Positions 1-8,027 of a stretch of 64,000 nucleotides of DNA are shown piece after piece. Positions within the stretch are counted from its first letter, which is position 1. Every line of letters begins with the position of its first letter. The notes under the pieces were generated by a model. It was not told where the DNA came from and ran no database searches. It saw only the letters and a list, made by a program, of their open reading frames with translations. The position numbers were made by a program, and so were the translations under genes. The stretch is from JACVRW01 sp963826165 (lineage in GTDB: Bacteria > Actinomycetota > Thermoleophilia > Solirubrobacterales > Thermoleophilaceae), in the NCBI GenBank assembly GCA_963826165.1, contig CAWGWC010000007.1, positions 682,001 through 746,000 on the forward strand. The letters are read 5' to 3'.

Positions 1-222
1 GTTGATCAGCACCACGATCACCGAGGCGATAAGCGTCAGGCGCAGCGCGGCCACGGCCTGGGGACTGCTGATGGAGTTCCAGAACGTGTCCCAGCCGCCG
101 TCGAACGACTTGAACACCACCGCCGCCAGCGGAATCAGCGCGATGATGCTCAGGTAGGAGATGGCGATGCCGCGCCCGAGCACGTCCCCCGGAATCAGGG
201 ACGCCCTCGGGCCGCGGCTCAC
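1..222 (-). CDS. cysT: Sulfate ABC transporter permease CysT, N-terminal part
   Basis: The first 74 codons of a sulfate/thiosulfate permease run off the left edge of the window. Translation from a GTG start at 222 gives a short cytoplasmic segment, a first membrane helix (SYLSIIALIPLAAVVF), the soluble stretch GGWDTFWNSISSPQAVAALR and the start of a second helix (LTLIASVIVVLIN). This is the arrangement of the CysT/CysU inner-membrane subunit, which carries sulfate received from the periplasmic binding protein. It lies 80 bp downstream of the binding-protein gene on the same strand. A start further upstream is possible, because the frame stays open to the end of cysP, but it would add a low-complexity Pro/Ala segment. 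The family call rests on the helix pattern and the neighbour. Confidence 0.8.
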   Translation of the reverse strand, partial: MSRGPRASLIPGDVLGRGIAISYLSIIALIPLAAVVFKSFDGGWDTFWNSISSPQAVAALRLTLIASVIVVLIN

Positions 223-301
223 CGGTGCTGCGGGCGGCGCCGGTCCCGGCGCCGCGGTTGCTGAGCCCGCGGAAGCCGCCGGCGGCGGCGTACCGATGCC
301 G

Positions 302-1337
302 TCAATCGGAGGCAGTGCTCTTCCCCTGCGACTGGAAGATGTCGGCCACGACGCTGCCCTCGGGATCGAAGAACTCGTCGTTGACCTTGCCCCAGCCGCC
401 GAACTTGGTGATCTCGAAGAGCGTGACGGAGTCGGGAACTCATCCGCGCCGGCCGTGCCCTCCACCACCGGGCGATAGCCCTTGCTCGCGAAGATCTCCT
501 GCGCCTCCGGCGTGTAGAGGAAGTCGACGAATTTCTGCGCCAGCTCCGGATCCTTCGACTCGTTCACGACCGCGATCGGGTTCTCGATCAGGAGCGTCTC
601 GTCGGGGATGACGTAGTCGAGTTCCTCGCCCTGCTGCTGCGCGAGGATGGCCTCGTTCTCGTAGCCGAGAAGGACGTCGCCCGTGCCGCTCGAGAAGGTC
701 TGCAGAGACTCACGGGCGCTCTTGTCGAGCACGGGCACGTTGTCGAACAGCGTCGAGAGGTACTCCTTGGCCTGCGTCCGGCGTCTTGCCCTGCTCGAGC
801 TGCGCGCCGTAGGCGGCCATGATGTTCCACTTGGCGCTGCCCGAGGTGAACGGGTTGGGCTCGATGCACCTCGACTTCACCGGTCACGAGGTCGTCCCAG
901 GTCTTGATGTTCTTCGGGTTGCCCTTGCGCACGATGAAGACCACCACCGAGTCGGTGACCATGCCCTTGTACTCGTTCTGGTTCCAGCTCTTGTCGACCA
1001 GACCTGCGTCCACCAGGCGGGTGATGTCCGGCTCCAGCGAGAACTCGACCACGTCGGCGGGCAGGCCGCCCTCCACGGCGCGCGACTGCTCACCGGACGA
1101 GGCGTAGGACTGGTCGAAGGACACACCCTTGCCCTCGGGTGTCTTGTTGAAGGCCGGGATCAGCTCCTTATAGGCCTCCTCGGGCGTGGAGTAGGCCACC
1201 AGCGTGAGCTTGCCGCCGCTGCCATCACCGCCGCCGCCTGAGCCCTCATCCGAGGACGACCCGCCGCAGCCGGCCACGACCAGCGCGACGAGCGCCGCGA
1301 GGGCGAGGAGCGGCGTACGGGTCTTGAATCGATGCAT
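302..1337 (-). pseudogene. cysP: Sulfate-binding protein CysP/Sbp, disrupted by three frameshifts
   Basis: This is the substrate-binding lipoprotein of a sulfate ABC transporter. The ATG at 1337 has an AAGG ribosome site and is followed by a lipoprotein signal (ALVALVVAGCGG), then family segments such as YSTPEEAYKELIPAF, YASSGEQSRAVEGGLPADVV and NEYKGMVTDSVVVFIVRKGN. The frame is lost near 861-870 (one extra base), then IEPNPFTSGSAKWNIMAAYG continues in a second frame. It is lost again near 770-781 (one extra base; QAKEYLSTLFDNVPVLD follows) and a third time near 433-438 (one base short; DSVTLFEITKFGGWGKVNDE follows), ending at TGA 302-304. The length is 1036 bp, one base over a multiple of three, which matches two insertions and one deletion. 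All conserved blocks survive, so sequencing error is as likely as true decay. Confidence 0.88.
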
Positions 1338-1451
1338 TCTCTACCTTCTCAGTCGACTTTGCAGGCCGAGGAACCTAGCACAAAGCCCACCGGAAACATC
1401 GGAATTATCGGGTAGGCCTGGCACGCGGACAGCGACATAGGATGCGCCGGC

Positions 1452-2639
1452 ATGGTCGATGTCGACGCTGGCTCGTTTCTCGTCATCGTTTCCGTCGCGG
1501 CTCTCGCCGCGCTGATCGCCGGCGTCGTCCAGCCCCACCTCGCCATTCCGGTGGTCGTGATGGAGCTGATTCTCGGGATCATCGTCGGCCCGGAGCTCCT
1601 CGGCCTGGCCGAAGCCGACGAGTTCATCGAGTTCTTCTCGAGCCTCGGCCTCGGCATGCTGTTCTTCTTCGCGGGATACGAGATCGACTTCGACAGGATC
1701 CGCGGCGAACCGCTGCGTCTGGGGTTGGTGGCCTGGCTGTTCTCCCTGGCCCTCGCCTATTCGATCGGCGGACTGCTCGCCCTCACCGGCCTGATCCTGT
1801 CCCTGCTCTACACGGGCTCCGCCATGTCCACGACCGCGATCGGCACGCTCATCCCGGTACTCAGCGACGCCGGTGAGCTGCGCACCCGGTTCGGCACCTT
1901 CCTGCTGGCCGCCGGGGCGCTCGGCGAGTTCGGGCCGATCCTGCTGATCACCCTGGTCTTCTCGACCCAGGGTGCGCTGTCGAGCGGCCTCATCCTGGTG
2001 CTGTTCGTGGCCATCGCCGTGGTCACCGCGATCGTCGCCGTGCGCGGGGCAGGGATCGGCTGGGGCCTCCTCGAGCGATCCCTGGAGACGAGCGGACAGT
2101 TCGCGATCCGCATAGCCGTGGTGATGGTGTTCGCCCTGGCGGCGCTCGCCTCGGAGCTCGGTCTGGACCTGCTCCTGGGCGGGTTCGTGGCCGGGGTGAT
2201 CGTGCGGCTCGCGCTCAAGGGTCGAGAGGTGGAGCGCCTCGAGTCGAAGCTCACCGCGGTGGGGTACGGCTTCCTGATCCCGTTCTTCTTCGTCACCAGC
2301 GGCCTCAAGTTCGACGCCGGCGCCCTTGCCGAGGATCCGATCCGGCTGCTCGAGCTGCCGCTGTTCCTCGCCCTGTTCCTCGTGGTGCGGGGCGTGCCGG
2401 CGCTCGTTCTCTACCGCAACGTCCTCGGGCGGCGCGATCGGACCGCGCTCGCCTTCTTCACCTCGACCCAGCTGCCGCTGGTCGTCGCCATCACCACGAT
2501 CGCCATCGATCAGGGGCACATGCGGGCCTCCACCGCCGCCTCGCTCGTGGGCGCCGCCATCCTGTCCACCGCGCTGTTCCCCCTGATCGGGCTGAAGTTG
2601 CGCGAGGGACAGGCCGGAGTCGAGCCTTCGCGTCCCTAG
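1452..2639 (+). CDS. CPA2-family cation:proton antiporter
   Basis: A 395-residue, almost wholly hydrophobic protein with about 12 predicted membrane helices. It resembles the Na+/H+ exchanger domain of CPA2 antiporters (KefB/NapA/GerN type), with family-like stretches PVVVMELILGIIVGPELLG near residues 30-50 and FFFAGYEIDFDRIRGEPL near 70-87. No TrkA-N or other nucleotide-binding domain follows the membrane part, so gating ligands cannot be inferred. It should exchange K+ or Na+ for H+ across the cytoplasmic membrane. It is divergent from cysP, and its TAG stop shares the tetranucleotide CTAG with the stop of the convergent gene. Ion specificity is unknown. Confidence 0.85.
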   Translation: MVDVDAGSFLVIVSVAALAALIAGVVQPHLAIPVVVMELILGIIVGPELLGLAEADEFIEFFSSLGLGMLFFFAGYEIDFDRIRGEPLRLGLVAWLFSLALAYSIGGLLALTGLILSLLYTGSAMSTTAIGTLIPVLSDAGELRTRFGTFLLAAGALGEFGPILLITLVFSTQGALSSGLILVLFVAIAVVTAIVAVRGAGIGWGLLERSLETSGQFAIRIAVVMVFALAALASELGLDLLLGGFVAGVIVRLALKGREVERLESKLTAVGYGFLIPFFFVTSGLKFDAGALAEDPIRLLELPLFLALFLVVRGVPALVLYRNVLGRRDRTALAFFTSTQLPLVVAITTIAIDQGHMRASTAASLVGAAILSTALFPLIGLKLREGQAGVEPSRP

Positions 2640-3676
2640 AGACCCGGCGGGTGGCGGACCACGAAGCCCGACGGCGAGCGGTTCTCGTTGGTCCAGCGCG
2701 AGCCGGTCTGCGAGCGCGCGCTGGTGTCGAAGCGGCGTCCGTTGACCGACATGAACACGTGGCTCCGGTTGGCGTAGATGGTGATGTAGCGCCCGCGCCC
2801 AGGAGCGCCGTAGGACATGAACGCGCTCGAGTCCAGCGGCGTCCGCAGCAGGCCCGCGCCGTGAAGCGCGTAGGAGACCGAGCCGGAGCAGTCGTAGCCG
2901 CTGTCGCGGAAGGTCCGGTGGCCTCCGCCGTACTTGTACGGCATGGTGGCGATCCGGTTGGCCGAGCGGATCACCTTCTGGAGAACCGAGAGCCCACCTC
3001 CTCCGCCGCCGACACCGCGCCGCTTGAGCACGCGGCCCGGGCCCATCCCGAGCGCCTGGCGCGTGTTGGGGCCGGCGACCCCGTCGGGGGTGAGGCCGTG
3101 GCTGCTCTGCCAACGCTTGAGCGCCGCCTCGGTGCCCGGCCCGAACACGCCGTCGGCGGGCACCCCGAGGTGCCGCTGCAGGGAGCGCACGCCCCCACCT
3201 CCGTGAGCACGCCGGTGCCCGCCCGAGCGTCCGGCGCGTGAGCGGCGGACGGTGGCGCCGCGCTTGCGCTTGAGCACCGGTCCGGCGCCGATGCCGAGCG
3301 CGGCGCGCGTGTTCGGTCCGGCGATGCCGTCCGCGGTGAGCCCGTGGGCGCGCTGCCAGCGCTTGAGGGCCCGCTCGGTGGCCGGCCCGAACACGCCGTC
3401 GGCGCCCACGCCGATCGCCTGCTGCAGCCGGCGCACGTCGGCGCCTCGCGACTTCACGACCACGGCCTCGGCCGTGTCGGGTGCGCCGGCCTCGATCGCG
3501 GTCACGCCCGCGGCCGCACCGGCGGTCAGGGCCACGGCGGCCGCGACGGACACGCCGCGGGCGGGCAGAACGGGTAGTCCGGTCGACGCGGCGGCCGCCT
3601 CACGGCGGGCACGCGAGCGGGCCAGCGACCGCGCCCATAGTTCATCGCGGGAGAGATCCCTGTCTTGCACTGTCAA
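2636..3676 (-). CDS. Peptidoglycan-binding (two repeats) NlpC/P60-type cell wall protein
   Basis: About 346 residues. A hydrophobic segment near residues 40-60 (VSVAAAVALTAGAAAGVTAI) acts as signal or anchor. Two PG_binding_1 repeats follow, recognisable from GADGVFGPATERALKRWQ..GLTADGIAGPNTR and PADGVFGPGTEAALKRWQ..GLTPDGVAGPNTR, joined by an Arg/Gly-rich linker. The C-terminal ~120 residues look like an NlpC/P60 domain, with YKYGGGH, the candidate nucleophile Cys in YDCSGSVSYAL and a candidate His in NRSHVFM. It probably cleaves or remodels murein peptides outside the membrane. The TTG at 3676 has a GAGGG ribosome site five bases upstream; GTG at 3670 is the alternative. The catalytic assignment is inference from motifs. 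Confidence 0.82.
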   Translation of the reverse strand: MTVQDRDLSRDELWARSLARSRARREAAAASTGLPVLPARGVSVAAAVALTAGAAAGVTAIEAGAPDTAEAVVVKSRGADVRRLQQAIGVGADGVFGPATERALKRWQRAHGLTADGIAGPNTRAALGIGAGPVLKRKRGATVRRSRAGRSGGHRRAHGGGGVRSLQRHLGVPADGVFGPGTEAALKRWQSSHGLTPDGVAGPNTRQALGMGPGRVLKRRGVGGGGGGLSVLQKVIRSANRIATMPYKYGGGHRTFRDSGYDCSGSVSYALHGAGLLRTPLDSSAFMSYGAPGRGRYITIYANRSHVFMSVNGRRFDTSARSQTGSRWTNENRSPSGFVVRHPPGL

Positions 3677-3753
3677 TACAACCCTCGTGTCGGGGAGATG
3701 CTTCGGCGGCGAGCCGTAGCGAGGCGTCGTTCTATCAAGCAAAAGTCCTGCTA

Positions 3754-3770
3754 GTTGCAATTTTTGTTGC
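3754..3770. promoter_or_regulatory. Direct repeat GTTGCA, 11-bp period, in divergent promoter region
   Basis: GTTGCA occurs at 3754-3759 and again at 3765-3770, one helical turn apart, inside the AT-richest part of the gap between the divergent genes starting at 3676 (minus) and 3797 (plus). The first copy is part of the palindrome TTGCAA. Spacing and position suit a dimeric or tandem repressor site, but no regulator gene is adjacent and no family can be named. Confidence 0.3.
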
Positions 3771-3796
3771 AGTTCGACTCCGGGTACTTCACTTGC

Positions 3797-4390
3797 ATGA
3801 ACGAGATCGCACCCGGAATCCGCCACTGGACAGCCCGCCATCCCAAGATCGGCACCGACGTCAGCTCGTACTGGCTGCCCGATCAGCGCGTGGTGCTCGA
3901 TCCGATCACCGTGCCCGACGAGATCGCCGACGTGGACGAGATCCTCCTCACCAACCGCCACCATCTCCGGGCGAGCCTCGAGGCGAGGGACCGGCTCGAG
4001 GCCGTGATCCGCGCGCCGCGCACGGGAATGCACGAGTACACCGACGGTGAGCCGGTCGAGCCCTACGACTTCGGCGACTCGCTCGCCGGCGGGCAGGTGA
4101 TCGCCTACGAGATCGGCTCGATCTCTCCCGACGAGGCGGCGCTTCACATCCCGGCAGTCTCCGCCCTCGCGGTCGCCGATGGGGTCATCCACTACGACGA
4201 GGGCCTGAGCTTCGTGCCCGACGGCCTGATGGATGACCCGGACGAGACCAAGCGCGGGCTGGCCGCCGCCTACGCCCGCCTGTCGGATGAGCTGCGGTTC
4301 GAGAACCTGCTGACCGCCCACGGCGACCCGATCGCCGGTGGAGCGAGCGAGCGCCTGCGGAGCTTCGCCGCGGACGCCGCGGGAGGCTAG
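3797..4390 (+). CDS. Degenerate metallo-beta-lactamase-fold protein
   Basis: A 197-residue cytoplasmic protein. The general layout is that of small MBL-fold proteins: an N-terminal strand region, LTNRHHLRAS near residues 56-65 where active enzymes have THxHxDH, a VADGVIHYDE segment and a C-terminal TAHGDPI motif. The first metal motif is degraded, as only adjacent histidines remain, so classic binuclear hydrolase activity is doubtful. The start ATG at 3797 is chosen because the residues encoded upstream (translated MQFLLQFDSG) fall over the repeat-bearing promoter region. It ends on a CTAG shared with the next, convergent gene. Function unknown. Confidence 0.6.
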   Translation: MNEIAPGIRHWTARHPKIGTDVSSYWLPDQRVVLDPITVPDEIADVDEILLTNRHHLRASLEARDRLEAVIRAPRTGMHEYTDGEPVEPYDFGDSLAGGQVIAYEIGSISPDEAALHIPAVSALAVADGVIHYDEGLSFVPDGLMDDPDETKRGLAAAYARLSDELRFENLLTAHGDPIAGGASERLRSFAADAAGG

Positions 4391-4881
4391 CCGCCGCGAG
4401 CCAGCTCGCGCGCCTGCTCCTGCACCCACGCCGGCACCAGCACCTCGTCGAAGTCGAGCCACCGCTCCGCCTCGATCTCGAGGAAGGCGATCCGCCGCCC
4501 CGCGCCGGCGGCGGGACCGGAGAGCAGCACGAGCAGCCAGCCCGTGTCGTCTTCATCGGCCACCACGCCCACCGCCCCCTCCGGCAGGTCATCGGCCCAG
4601 TCGGCGGCCGGCGCACGACGGCCGGCTGCCCGCGCGCGACGGACGAGCGCTCCCAGCGCCTGGGCATCCACCTGGCGGCCGCCGGCCACCTCGTACAGCG
4701 AAGCGCCGTCGCGCTCCCCGACCTGGGCCTGCTCCTCAGGGGTGAGGCAGTCGGGGCAGGTGACGAGGACGAGTCTGCCGTTCAGGAACAGGCTGCCCCA
4801 GCCCTCGCCCTCATGATCCCCGAGGCCGCGCCCGCAGCGCGAGCACTCGAGCGGCCCCCCGGTGGCCTCGATCAAGGTCAT
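4387..4881 (-). CDS. Hypothetical protein with N-terminal zinc-ribbon-like cysteines
   Basis: 164 residues that I do not recognise as a named family. The N-terminus has CSRCG near residue 13 and CPDC near residue 42, a Cys4 pattern typical of small zinc ribbons. The rest is acidic and soluble, with an amphipathic end (VPAWVQEQARELARGG). No membrane segment or signal is seen. It is the first gene after rplQ on the same strand, about 90 bp away, and its ATG directly abuts a stable stem-loop (4882-4910). Confidence 0.6.
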   Translation of the reverse strand: MTLIEATGGPLECSRCGRGLGDHEGEGWGSLFLNGRLVLVTCPDCLTPEEQAQVGERDGASLYEVAGGRQVDAQALGALVRRARAAGRRAPAADWADDLPEGAVGVVADEDDTGWLLVLLSGPAAGAGRRIAFLEIEAERWLDFDEVLVPAWVQEQARELARGG

Positions 4882-4910
4882 GACAGAGTTACGGGTAACG
4901 CGACTCTGTC
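4882..4910 (-). promoter_or_regulatory. Nested stem-loop ending at the start codon of the 4881 gene
   Basis: GACAGAGT at 4882-4889 pairs with ACTCTGTC at 4903-4910, and inside it GTTAC pairs with GTAAC around GG. The structure ends exactly one base before the ATG at 4881. It could be an operator palindrome, a hairpin hiding the translation start, or the end of the rplQ transcript; no U-tract follows, so a simple terminator is less likely. Confidence 0.45.
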
Positions 4911-4974
4911 GACTTATGCACCTATGGCGACACGCTTCTCGCCAAGGAGCGCGCCCGCGGACCGGCCGAGACCC

Positions 4975-5328
4975 TCAGACCAGCTCGAGGAAGACCATCT
5001 CGGTGGAGTCGGACTTCCTCGGGCCCAGCTTGAGGATTCGGCAGTAGCCGCCCTGACGCTCCGCGTAGCGGGGCGCTATCTCCTCGAACAGCTTGTAGAC
5101 CACGAACTTGTCCTGGCCCAGCCGGGCCATGGCCAGGCGGCGGGAGTGCCCGTCGCCCTTCTTGGCCAGCGTGATCAGCCGCTCGAGCTCCGGCTTGACC
5201 GCCTTGGCCTTGGCCTCGGTGGTCTGGATGCGCTCGTGGTCGATCACCTCGCGGCAGAGGTTCATGAACAGCGCCTTGCGGTGCGCTGAGTCGCGCGAGA
5301 GCTTGCCCTTCTGCTTGCGGTGGCGCAT
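4975..5328 (-). CDS. rplQ: 50S ribosomal protein L17
   Basis: 117 residues beginning MRHRKQKGKLSRDSAHRKAL, the hallmark N-terminus of bL17, with the conserved RYAERQGGYCRILKLGPRKSD segment near residue 87. L17 binds 23S rRNA near the exit tunnel. It is the last gene of the super-cluster, 23 bp after rpoA, the usual rpoA-rplQ order. The length matches the short bacterial form without the C-terminal extension seen in many actinobacteria. Confidence 0.97.
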   Translation of the reverse strand: MRHRKQKGKLSRDSAHRKALFMNLCREVIDHERIQTTEAKAKAVKPELERLITLAKKGDGHSRRLAMARLGQDKFVVYKLFEEIAPRYAERQGGYCRILKLGPRKSDSTEMVFLELV

Positions 5329-5351
5329 GACGGCGGGGACCCTATCCGTGT

Positions 5352-6326
5352 CTAGCCGGTGCGCAGCCCGAGGCCGCGCGCGTCGAGGGTCTCCTTGACC
5401 TCCTCGATCGACTTGCGGCCGAAGTTCGGGATCGCCGCCAGCTCGGACTCCGACTTCTGCACGAGGTCGCCGACGGTCTGGATGCCGGCGCGCTTGAGGC
5501 AGTTGTACGAGCGGACACCGAGCTCGAGCTCCTCGATCAGGATGTCGTCCATCCCGCCAGCGGTGGCGCCACCGGCGCCGTCGCCGCCGAGGCCGTCCGC
5601 ACCGGCGACGAGCGCCGCGCCCTGATCGCGCAGGGCCTCGACGCGGTCGGCGTCGGTGAAGATGGCCAGGTACTTGATGAGGATCTCGGCCGCCTCGCGC
5701 AGCGCTGCCTGCGGGTCGAGTGAGCCGTCGGTCTCGATGTCGAGCGTGAGCTTGTCGTAGTCGGTCTTCTGACCCACGCGGGCGGCGTCGACCGAGTAGG
5801 CCACGCGCTTGACGGGGGAGAAGATCGAGTCGATCGGGATCACGCCGATCGGCTGGTCGGGCGTCTTGTTGTCCTCGGCCGGGGAGTAGCCGCGGCCGTG
5901 CCCGATGGTCAGGTACATCTCGAGCTTGGTCTTCTTCTCGAGCGTGGCGACGTGCGCCTCAGGGTTGAGGATCTCGACGCCCGAAGGCAGATCGATGTCG
6001 CCCGCGGTGATGTCGCCGGGTCCGGTGACCACGAGCGGCGCCTCGATCTCGGCCGCATCCGAATGCATGCGGCAGACGATCTCCTTGAGGTTGAGGACGA
6101 TGTCCGTCACGTCCTCCTTGACGCCGTTGATGGTCGAGAACTCGTGCGCGACACCCTCGATGCGGACGCTCGTGACGGCGGCACCGGCCAGCGACGACAG
6201 CAGGACTCGCCTGAGCGAGTTGCCGAACGTGTAGCCGAAGCCGCGGTCGAGCGGTTCGATCGTGAAGGTTCCGCGGTTGTCCTCGACGCTCTCGGAAGAT
6301 ATCTGGGGAGTCTGAAACTCGATCAT
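5352..6326 (-). CDS. rpoA: RNA polymerase alpha subunit
   Basis: 324 residues. The N-terminal assembly domain (about 1-230) shows GYTFGNSLRRVLLSSLAGAA, the RNAP dimer and beta-contact region. The C-terminal domain (about 255-324) has the UP-element and activator-binding helices (LGVRSYNCLKRAGI, ELAAIPNFGRKSIEEVKETL). The linker between them is an unusually glycine-rich stretch (GADGLGGDGAGGATAGG). It lies in the standard position between rpsD and rplQ. Confidence 0.98.
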   Translation of the reverse strand: MIEFQTPQISSESVEDNRGTFTIEPLDRGFGYTFGNSLRRVLLSSLAGAAVTSVRIEGVAHEFSTINGVKEDVTDIVLNLKEIVCRMHSDAAEIEAPLVVTGPGDITAGDIDLPSGVEILNPEAHVATLEKKTKLEMYLTIGHGRGYSPAEDNKTPDQPIGVIPIDSIFSPVKRVAYSVDAARVGQKTDYDKLTLDIETDGSLDPQAALREAAEILIKYLAIFTDADRVEALRDQGAALVAGADGLGGDGAGGATAGGMDDILIEELELGVRSYNCLKRAGIQTVGDLVQKSESELAAIPNFGRKSIEEVKETLDARGLGLRTG

Positions 6327-6388
6327 GGGGAGGGTGATTCCTTCGGTTGTCAGCGGCCGCTCGGCAAGGGCGGCGCGCGTATCTGGTG

Positions 6389-7009
6389 CTACTTCGAGTA
6401 AAGCTCGACGATGAGCTGCTCCTGCACGGGCGTGGTGATCTCACCGCGCTCGGGAAGGCGCAGCACCTTGGCGGTGAGGCCGTCGTGGTCGGCCTGGAGC
6501 CAGGCCGGTACCGCGGAGGTGAGCTCGGTGGCGTCGCGCACGACGGGCTCCACGGCGGCGCCGGGGCGCATCGTGATCACGTCGTCGGAACGCAACTGGT
6601 AGGACGGGATGTCCACCCGCCGGCCGTTGATGGCCCAGTGCCCGTGGCGGACCTGCTGCCGCGCCTGACGCCGCGAGGCGGCGAAACCGAGGCGTACGAG
6701 CACGTTGTCGAAACGTGACTCGAGCAGGCGCAGCAGGTTCTCACCGGTCACGCCCTCCTGGCGGCTCGCCTTGTCGTAGTAATTGCGGAACTGCTTTTCG
6801 AGTACGCCGTAGTAGCGCCGCGTCTTCTGCTTCTCGCGCAGCTGCACGCGGTACTCGGACTGGCGCATCCGGCCGCGCCCGTGATCCCCGGGCGGGTAGT
6901 TGCGCCGCTCGACGCCGCACTTGTCGGTGAGGCAGCGCTCGCCCTTGAGGAACAGCTTCTGGCCCTCGCGGCGGCACTGCTTGCACTGAGCTCCGGTGTC
7001 GCGGGCCAT
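6389..7009 (-). CDS. rpsD: 30S ribosomal protein S4, zinc-binding form
   Basis: 206 residues from the ATG at 7009. The N-terminus carries CKQC near residue 9 and CLTDKC near residue 26, the four-cysteine zinc site of the C+ type of S4. A central S4 RNA-binding domain follows (SRFDNVLVRLGFAASRRQARQ, VRHGHWAINGRRVDIPSYQ). S4 initiates 30S assembly by binding the 5' domain of 16S rRNA and in many bacteria autoregulates its operon. The ATG overlaps the stop of rpsK by one base (TGATG), which implies translational coupling. Confidence 0.97.
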   Translation of the reverse strand: MARDTGAQCKQCRREGQKLFLKGERCLTDKCGVERRNYPPGDHGRGRMRQSEYRVQLREKQKTRRYYGVLEKQFRNYYDKASRQEGVTGENLLRLLESRFDNVLVRLGFAASRRQARQQVRHGHWAINGRRVDIPSYQLRSDDVITMRPGAAVEPVVRDATELTSAVPAWLQADHDGLTAKVLRLPERGEITTPVQEQLIVELYSK

Positions 7010-7401
7010 CAGACACGCCTCCGCTTGCGCGGCCGGCAGCCGTTGTGGGCCTGCGGCGTCACGTCCCGGATCCCTGTGATCTCGAGGCCGGCGGCCTGCA
7101 GCGAGCGGATCGCGGTCTCGCGGCCGGATCCGGGGCCCTTGACGTAGACCTCGACCTTCTGAAGGCCGTGCTCCATGCCCTTGCGCGCGGCAGCGTCGGC
7201 CGTGACCTGGGCGGCGAACGGCGTGGACTTGCGCGAGCCCTTGAAGCCGGCTCCGCCGGCGGACTCCCACGCGATCACGTTGCCGTCCTTGTCGGTCAGG
7301 GCCACGATGGTGTTGTTGAAGCTTGTCTTTATATGGGCCTGGCCGAAGGGCACGTTCTTGCGTACGCGCCTCCGACCACGAGGCCTGCGGGGCTGGGGCA
7401 T
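7009..7401 (-). CDS. rpsK: 30S ribosomal protein S11
   Basis: 130 residues with the uS11 signature: SFNNTIVALTDKDGNVIAW near residue 27, VYVKGPGSGRETAIRSLQAAG near residue 87, and the basic end CRPRKRRRV. It sits on the 30S platform and contacts the Shine-Dalgarno helix. It is preceded 13 bp away by rpsM and coupled to rpsD by an overlapping stop and start. Confidence 0.97.
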   Translation of the reverse strand: MPQPRRPRGRRRVRKNVPFGQAHIKTSFNNTIVALTDKDGNVIAWESAGGAGFKGSRKSTPFAAQVTADAAARKGMEHGLQKVEVYVKGPGSGRETAIRSLQAAGLEITGIRDVTPQAHNGCRPRKRRRV

Positions 7402-7414
7402 TTAGCTGGTCACC

Positions 7415-7801
7415 TCAGTGCTTCCTGATCTTCTTCTTGCCGCCGCCGGCGGAGGAGCCGCGCTTCGGTCCCTTGCGGGAGCGCGCGTTGGTCTTCGTCC
7501 TCTGCCCGTTGGCGGGGAGGCCGCGCCGATGTCGCAGGCCCTTGTACGCCCCGATCTCCATCAGTCGCTTGACGTTCTGTGAGCGTTCGCGGCGGAGGTC
7601 GCCCTCTACGAGCTCGTCCTCGATCGCGTCGCGCAGCTTGCGCACCTCGTCGTCGGTGAGATCCTTGACGTAGGTGTCGCCGTCCACGCCCGCCTGGGTC
7701 AGGACCTCGTTCGACTTCGAACGGCCGATGCCGTAGACGTACGTGAGGCCGATCTCGACCCGCTTGTTAAGGGGAATGTTGATTCCAGCGATGCGTGCCA
7801 T
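7415..7801 (-). CDS. rpsM: 30S ribosomal protein S13
   Basis: 128 residues starting MARIAGINIPLNKRVEIGLTY, with the helix-two-turn-helix region and the conserved GLRHRRGLPANGQRTKTNAR motif near residue 90. The C-terminal tail is lysine-rich (GGKKKIRKH) and reaches toward the P-site tRNA. Eleven bases separate its start from the rpmJ stop. Confidence 0.97.
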   Translation of the reverse strand: MARIAGINIPLNKRVEIGLTYVYGIGRSKSNEVLTQAGVDGDTYVKDLTDDEVRKLRDAIEDELVEGDLRRERSQNVKRLMEIGAYKGLRHRRGLPANGQRTKTNARSRKGPKRGSSAGGGKKKIRKH

Positions 7802-7812
7802 CTACTCCGCCG

Positions 7813-7926
7813 TCACCCCTGCCGCTGCTTGTGCCGGGGGTTCTGACAGATCACGAGGACCGCACCGCCGCGGCGGATGATCTTGCACTTCTCACACATG
7901 GGCTTGACTGATGCGCGGACCTTCAT
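7813..7926 (-). CDS. rpmJ: 50S ribosomal protein L36, cysteine (zinc) form
   Basis: 37 residues beginning MKVRASVKPMCEKCKIIRRG, with the CxxC pair and the later Cys and His of the zinc-ribbon bL36 (ICQNPRHKQRQG). The ATG is at 7926 with GGAG three bases upstream. In most actinobacteria infA precedes this gene; here about 100 bp of apparently non-coding sequence and then map precede it. Confidence 0.96.
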   Translation of the reverse strand: MKVRASVKPMCEKCKIIRRGGAVLVICQNPRHKQRQG

Positions 7927-8027
7927 AGCTCCGTTGGGTGGGACGTATTGGGACGAGGACCAGCGCAGAGCCCAGGAATCGGCTCCGCGCCCGACCGGAA
8001 AGAGTAGCAGCCTGGACCCGGGTGCGA

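Noticed and set aside
1338..1451. A cysteine- or sulfate-responsive operator upstream of cysP
   Set aside because: The region has AT-rich patches and partial palindromes, but none matched a motif I can name with confidence.
7927..8027. A possible hidden infA gene
   Set aside because: The gap is too short for IF-1 and shows no IF-1-like residues in any frame.
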